Source: Lobosporangium transversale (taxonomy: Eukaryota; Mortierellomycota; Mortierellomycetes; Mortierellales; Mortierellaceae). Taken from it: DNA of 64,000 bases. Below, in pieces: positions 59,564-64,000 of the stretch; positions within the stretch are counted from its first letter, which is position 1, and the number at the start of each line of letters is the position of its first letter. Location of the stretch: the NCBI RefSeq assembly GCF_002105155.1, contig NW_019029066.1:1-64000 (forward strand), in the 5' to 3' direction. A program made the translations under genes and the position numbers. The notes below the pieces were generated by a model, which ran no database searches, was not told the origin of the DNA, and was given only the letters and a program-made list of their open reading frames with translations.

Positions 59564-60406
59564 TTCTTCATACCTAATGCTTATGGTTTCCAATACCCTT
59601 TTTTTTTTTTTTTTTTTTTTTTTCTCTTTGTCTCTTTTTCTTTTGTCAAAATTCTTTTGGGGGATCATCCACATAGATGGTTGGAAATGATGTGCCTGCT
59701 ATCCAGGCTGTCTTGTCAGCGGATCAGTGGCGTGAACATTTGCTGGCAGAAGAAAAGAGATTGAACGCTTTGAGTGTTGAGATGGAAAAGGGTCAATCCG
59801 AAGACGATACACGATCAAATGAGAATTTCGACAAGGACCGTGAAAAGGTCCTGGCGGATCTTAAAGATGTTTACGCAAAGTTGGAGGCCATTGAATCCGA
59901 TAAAGCAGAGTCTCGGTAAGTCTTTGAGCTTTATCTGTTTATTGACAACATGCTCTGATATGCCTGATATTTCTGATATTTGAGAGATGAACAACAACAA
60001 CAACAACAACAACAAAAAACTTTGATTAGAATATAATCTGATCTAACTGGAATATATATTTTGATGACGATAGTGCTGCTTCCATTTTGGCAGGTCTCGG
60101 CTTTACTCCGGATAAGCACCAAAACCCAACGAGAAGTTTCTCTGGAGGATGGCGCATGCGTTTGGCTTTGGCACGTGCTCTTTTCAACAAGCCTGATTTG
60201 CTGCTTCTGGACGAGCCTACAAACATGTTGGATATTCCTGCTGTTATTTGGTTGGAGAACTATCTAAAGAGCTGGCCCAATACCCTCCTTGTTGTTTCTC
60301 ACGACCGAGGTAAGATTATTTTTGACCTATCCTTCATCTTTATCAAACGGACGTTCTTGAATTTTTTGATTGTTTGATTTTTTTTTTTTTTTGATTTTTT
60401 TTAATC

Positions 60407-60444
<38 letters not shown>

Positions 60445-61558
60445 TTGGCACTATAGAATTCTTGGATGAGGTCGCTACGGATATCTTACATCAACATTCT
60501 GAAAAGCTGGATTACTACAAGGGCAACTTTACTCAGTTTGACACAACGAAGGAAGAACGTCGCAAGAATCAGCTGCGTGAGTATGAGAACCAGGTTCAGT
60601 ACCGGGCGCATTTGCAGGCGTTTATTGACCGTTGGAGATACAACGCCAACAGGGCAGCTCAGGCTCAGATGAAGATCAAGATTCTGGAGAAGCTCCCCGA
60701 GTTGGAACCTCCAGAGATTGAGAACTCGATCTTCTTCAAGTTCCCGGATCCAGAGAAGTTGGGACCACCAATTCTTCAGATGCAGGACTGTACATTTGGA
60801 TACACACCAGAGAAACCTATTTTGCAACACATTTACCTGGACATGCAAATGGATTCTCGTATTGCAGTGGTTGGACCTAACGGAGCTGGTAAAACGACGA
60901 TGCTGAAGCTCTTGACGGGGAAGCTCGAGCCTCAGAAGGGATTGGTTCATCGCCATGGTCGTCTACGATTTGCACTGTTCAGCCAACATCATGTGGATCA
61001 GCTGGATGTGAATGTGTCCTCGGTTGAGTTTATGGCAAAGAACTGGCCGGGGAAGAGCGAGGAGGAATACCGTCGCCAGTTGGCCTCGTTCGGTATCACG
61101 GGTATGGTAGGGTTGCAGCAAATCTCCACACTATCAGGAGGTCAAAAATCAAGGGTTGCGTTCGCTTGTCTGGGTCTACAGAATCCTCACTTCTTGATTC
61201 TGGACGAGGTATGTTTATGCTATGTGAAATATATAATATTGAAGAGTACAACATGATACAAATTGCCTTGAAGGTTTTTTTATTTTTTTTATTTTTTATT
61301 TATTTATTTATTTTTGTTTTTCTCTCTTGTACTCGATTATTATAACAGCCTACGAATCACTTGGATATGGATTCGATTGATGCTCTCACGAGTGCGTTGA
61401 CGCAATTTAAAGGAGGAGTTGTTATTGTTTCCCACGACGAGCGGTTCATTAAAGCGGTATGCAATGAGCTCTGGGTATGTGAGGGAGGCAGTCTCAAGAA
61501 ATTCCAGGGAGAGGGTATCAAGGAATATAAGGAATATGTTTTATCCAAGGGCTTGTAG
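58742..61558 (+). CDS. GCN20: ABC-F ATPase, GCN20/ABCF3 type
   Basis: Five exons: 58742-59500, 59677-59915, 60074-60309, 60457-61208 and 61349-61558. All introns are GT-AG; 731 residues (GCN20 752, human ABCF3 709). The N-terminal 170 residues are helical and acidic, as in the Gcn1-binding part of GCN20. ABC domain 1 has Walker [10 protein letters not shown] (about 221-229), signature [16 protein letters not shown] and Walker [16 protein letters not shown] domain 2 has GPNGAGKTT (about 551-559), [12 protein letters not shown] and [14 protein letters not shown], the last split by intron 4. There are no membrane helices. GCN20 works with GCN1 on ribosomes to activate the Gcn2 kinase on amino-acid starvation. 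ATG 58742 has a strong context (TTCACCATGG). Intron 3 carries (GT)n at 60418-60444. Confidence 0.95.
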
Positions 61559-62199
61559 ATAGTAGACATAGATAGATCTTTAGACACATCACCAACTGTC
61601 ATCGGGGACACAGCTGAATATCTTTTTGCATATATTATTCCTTATTTTATTCAGAAATTGGACTGGAGTGTAGATGCACTATTTTTATACGTGTCATGAT
61701 TGCAGATAGGCATTCGAAAAGAAAGAAAGAAAGAAAGAAAAGCCAGATGCGGGCACTTTAGCCGCACCGGAGATATATATATATATATATATATACTCTG
61801 GTTTACATTTAAATAGTATAGTATGCAGTGAAACGTAACGTGGATTAAAGTTGGTGAGAAGGAATTGTCATGATGAATTTTATTCGAGTCTTTGAGTCTG
61901 AGCTGAGCATTGGTTGAAAGCATTGACCTTTTGGATAGGGCAAGTCCGATCGGATAATCTTTAGAGGTCATGGTTCGATGATTAGTTAATTGATCAAGAT
62001 AATCCATCGACCCCACTTTCTTAGTCTGGTTGATACGGAAGGTAGGTGGGGTTTACAACGCTAGAAAAAGTTTTCTGGAGGAGTTGTTGGTGAGGGTAGT
62101 GCTCTAGATGTTGGATATATCCTTATATATGTATATATATATATATGTAGGTGTAGGAATGCATCGCATCTGTGATGTGGTGTAAATATTCTGTGGGTC

Positions 62200-62234
<35 letters not shown>

Positions 62235-63283
62235 ATATAATTTTCACGCGTTAAAGTAATGGAGTAATAAAGAGAAGTAGGCATCGGATGTGTCCGGGAA
62301 TAGGGTGTAGTTTGTGTAACCTGAGGTGGAATATGGTTGGCTGGAATTAAAGAGATTCCGACGGCTCATAAAATGGATTCAATGGTTCTTAATCCTCTTT
62401 GGGATGTGAACCCCGCATGACCCCTTTTTGTAGTGTCAAATGAATGAGGAAAGAGAAGAAAGAGAAGAAAGAGAAGAAAGAGAGCGGGCAGGGCGGACAA
62501 TGACACAACAGACGCACTTTTTTGTGTCTTTTTTTGCCTCATTGTCCACATGCATTTATACAGATAGAGCGTGGGCTTAATTGCAAAATACCATTCAAAC
62601 AAACACTTCACAACCATTTAATAACCATTTACATTTAATAACATTCGTTCGTGCTTCTATTTCTACCCCCTCTCCTCCTCCTCCTTCATCTCTCTCCCCA
62701 TTCCTTCCTTCCTTCCTTCCTTCCTTCCTTCCTTTCGCATTCCTCCAACAAGCTTTTTTTTTTTTTTTGTTCCTTTTCTTCTTCTGTTCATCCCATGCTA
62801 AAGACCGAATTTGGGCATTCACAACTTGGCTCATTTTAATGTTATTTCATTCAACATCCATCCGTTTTTGTAAAAAACTCGATTGTCCCCTATACACCAA
62901 AACATCCTATCCTTGAAGCCTCTTTTCTTTTTTGTCGTTGCAAAATAACCTTCATCCGTTGACAGCTAGAAAACCCCTTCAAGACCTTTCCCTTCCCCTT
63001 CTCTTTTATCTCTTTGCTGCCCGCTTTTTTCATTGATTTTATTTTATTTATATCTCATCTTCTCAAATCTCATACGTTTCGCTTTTGTAGCTTGAAGCTT
63101 TTTTTTTTTTTTTTTTTTTTTTTTAATTACTCATTACACTATATACCCATATAACTACATTCCTTCTTCTCTCTCTCTTTCTTTCTTTCTCTCTCTCCTT
63201 CTCTCTCTCTCTCTCTCTTCCTCTTTCTCTTCACAATTCACAGTTGTCGGTCATTCAACCTTGGTTGAATTCACTCCATTCCA
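61559..63283. other. Intergenic, repeats and T/C-rich leader
   Basis: No gene supported. Contains GAAA repeats (about 61718-61740), TA runs, poly-A at about 62201-62230, (GAAGAAAGA)n at about 62455-62483, (CTTC)n at about 62704-62734, poly-T at about 63101-63124 and (TC)n at about 63170-63225. The last 200 bp are a pyrimidine-rich leader for the next gene. Confidence 0.5.
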
Positions 63284-64000
63284 ATGACGAATCGCCCTGA
63301 ATCAGAAGGCGATGGAAAAGTCTCGAGGACATACAGTCTTGCTTCTGCTCCTTTGCGCTTGCTCTCACATTCCTTCCACTCCACCGCCAACGCCCACAAT
63401 CCCGGCACTAGCAATCTCATCCAACAGTCTGTTGCAGATAATCATTGGCATGGATCCGACTTTGTGTTGAAGGATGATAGCTACAGTTATAGCAACAGCA
63501 TCCCTAGCACCAGCATCAGCAGTAGCAGCAGCAGTAGCAGTAGCAGTAGCACCCAGAGCTCCATTTTGGCCCCTACCACATCCAGCATTGAAAACATCCA
63601 TCTCTCAAACTTACTCCTCGACAATCCACTATGCCCGTCCTTGAATTATATCGAGCCTACTCCTGTGCCGTTGTCACCTTTGATTTGCCACCAACAACGG
63701 ATTCAACCTCAACAGACTCAAGCACAGCACGTGTCGCACCAGCAACAGCCAATTGCTTCCAGCAGTAGCAGCAGTAGTGGTACGATTCCCTGCAAGGAAC
63801 ACTTTCTTGAGACTTTGCTCTCTAAACCAAGAAAAGTTTCTAGGTTGGCAACTGTTCCTAAGAGTCATGTCCTTGTCAGGGCAGATGCTGCCAGGAAAAG
63901 ACAGAAGGAGCTAGCAGAGAGTAGTGCTAGACTGGAAAGGTTATTGACACCGTATGATATTCGATATTCGATCTTTGGCCATCTAAGTCTTCAAGACATT
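63284..64000 (+). CDS. Probable F-box protein, N-terminal part only
   Basis: An ORF open from ATG 63284 to the window edge (239 codons, no stop). It starts MTNRPESEGDGKVSRTYSLA. The first 200 residues are low-complexity: a Ser run from AGC/AGT repeats at about 63500-63550, and His/Gln-rich and Ser-rich stretches. A basic, helical segment follows (RADAARKRQKELAESSARLE), and the last visible residues, LLTPYDIRYSIFGHLSLQDI, fit the first half of an F-box (LP.eI...If..L...dl). F-box proteins bind Skp1 and present substrates to an SCF ubiquitin ligase. The substrate-binding part lies beyond the window, so the call rests on the partial F-box alone. Confidence 0.6.
   Translation, partial: MTNRPESEGDGKVSRTYSLASAPLRLLSHSFHSTANAHNPGTSNLIQQSVADNHWHGSDFVLKDDSYSYSNSIPSTSISSSSSSSSSSSTQSSILAPTTSSIENIHLSNLLLDNPLCPSLNYIEPTPVPLSPLICHQQRIQPQQTQAQHVSHQQQPIASSSSSSSGTIPCKEHFLETLLSKPRKVSRLATVPKSHVLVRADAARKRQKELAESSARLERLLTPYDIRYSIFGHLSLQDI

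Noticed and set aside
1-64000. tRNA, rRNA, prophage-like or bacterial operon features
   Set aside because: No tRNA B-box arrangement, rRNA segment or prokaryotic gene cluster was recognised by eye; a tRNA search program would be needed to exclude single tRNAs.

Overview
The window is nuclear DNA from a filamentous fungus. Its genes are rich in short GT-AG introns, and it has a fungal Zn2Cys6 regulator, a fungal-type PP2A B56 subunit, ribosomal protein genes and AT-rich gaps full of long poly-A/poly-T tracts. Gene content (SCAP, GRAM-GRAM-TBC, secreted ML-domain and Cys-rich proteins) and overall style suggest an early-diverging lineage such as Mortierellomycota/Mucoromycota. That placement is inference, not proof. 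Exon structures below were built by hand from splice signals, reading frame and family knowledge.

Layout: 1-315 is the 5' end of a PHO89-type phosphate transporter (-). About 1.8-2.8 kb holds a perfect-armed inverted repeat. 3.2-8.4 kb is a giant membrane-anchored DUF3712-like protein (-). 10.9-11.8 kb is a secreted GH16 enzyme (-). 12.8-16.7 kb is a polyQ-rich Zn2Cys6 regulator (+), converging on a large SCAP homologue (16.9-22.6 kb, -). 23.2-26.0 kb is a divergent ribosomal pair, uL14/RPL23 (-) and eL27/RPL27 (+), sharing a short promoter; the RPL27 model needs non-canonical splice sites. 27.2-30.8 kb is PP2A B56 (+), 31.5-35.4 kb a GRAM/TBC RabGAP (+), 36.5 kb a His-rich small protein (+), and 37.0-39.2 kb PUS3/DEG1 (+), probably with two starts.

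40.4-46 kb is the unusual part. It is a duplicated, partly decayed cluster of very small genes: a 44-aa two-exon ORF whose intron carries a MITE, a 90-aa membrane/coiled-coil gene, an ML-domain secreted protein, and degenerate copies of the first two. One degenerate copy preserves an empty site for the MITE. Then come SEC24 (46.9-51.6 kb, -), a phytanoyl-CoA dioxygenase-like protein (52.2-53.7 kb, -) and a secreted Cys-rich protein (54.0-54.6 kb, -). About 4 kb with no convincing gene follows, containing a small inverted-repeat element and microsatellites. The window ends with GCN20/ABCF3 (58.7-61.6 kb, +) and the start of a probable F-box protein (63.3 kb to the edge, +).

The recognisable genes are mostly housekeeping: translation (RPL23, RPL27, ABCF3, PUS3), secretory and membrane traffic (SEC24, TBC RabGAP, SCAP) and signalling (B56). 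They form no single pathway. SCAP and SEC24 meet functionally in COPII export of SREBP in other eukaryotes, but they are 24 kb apart here and the proximity is probably chance.
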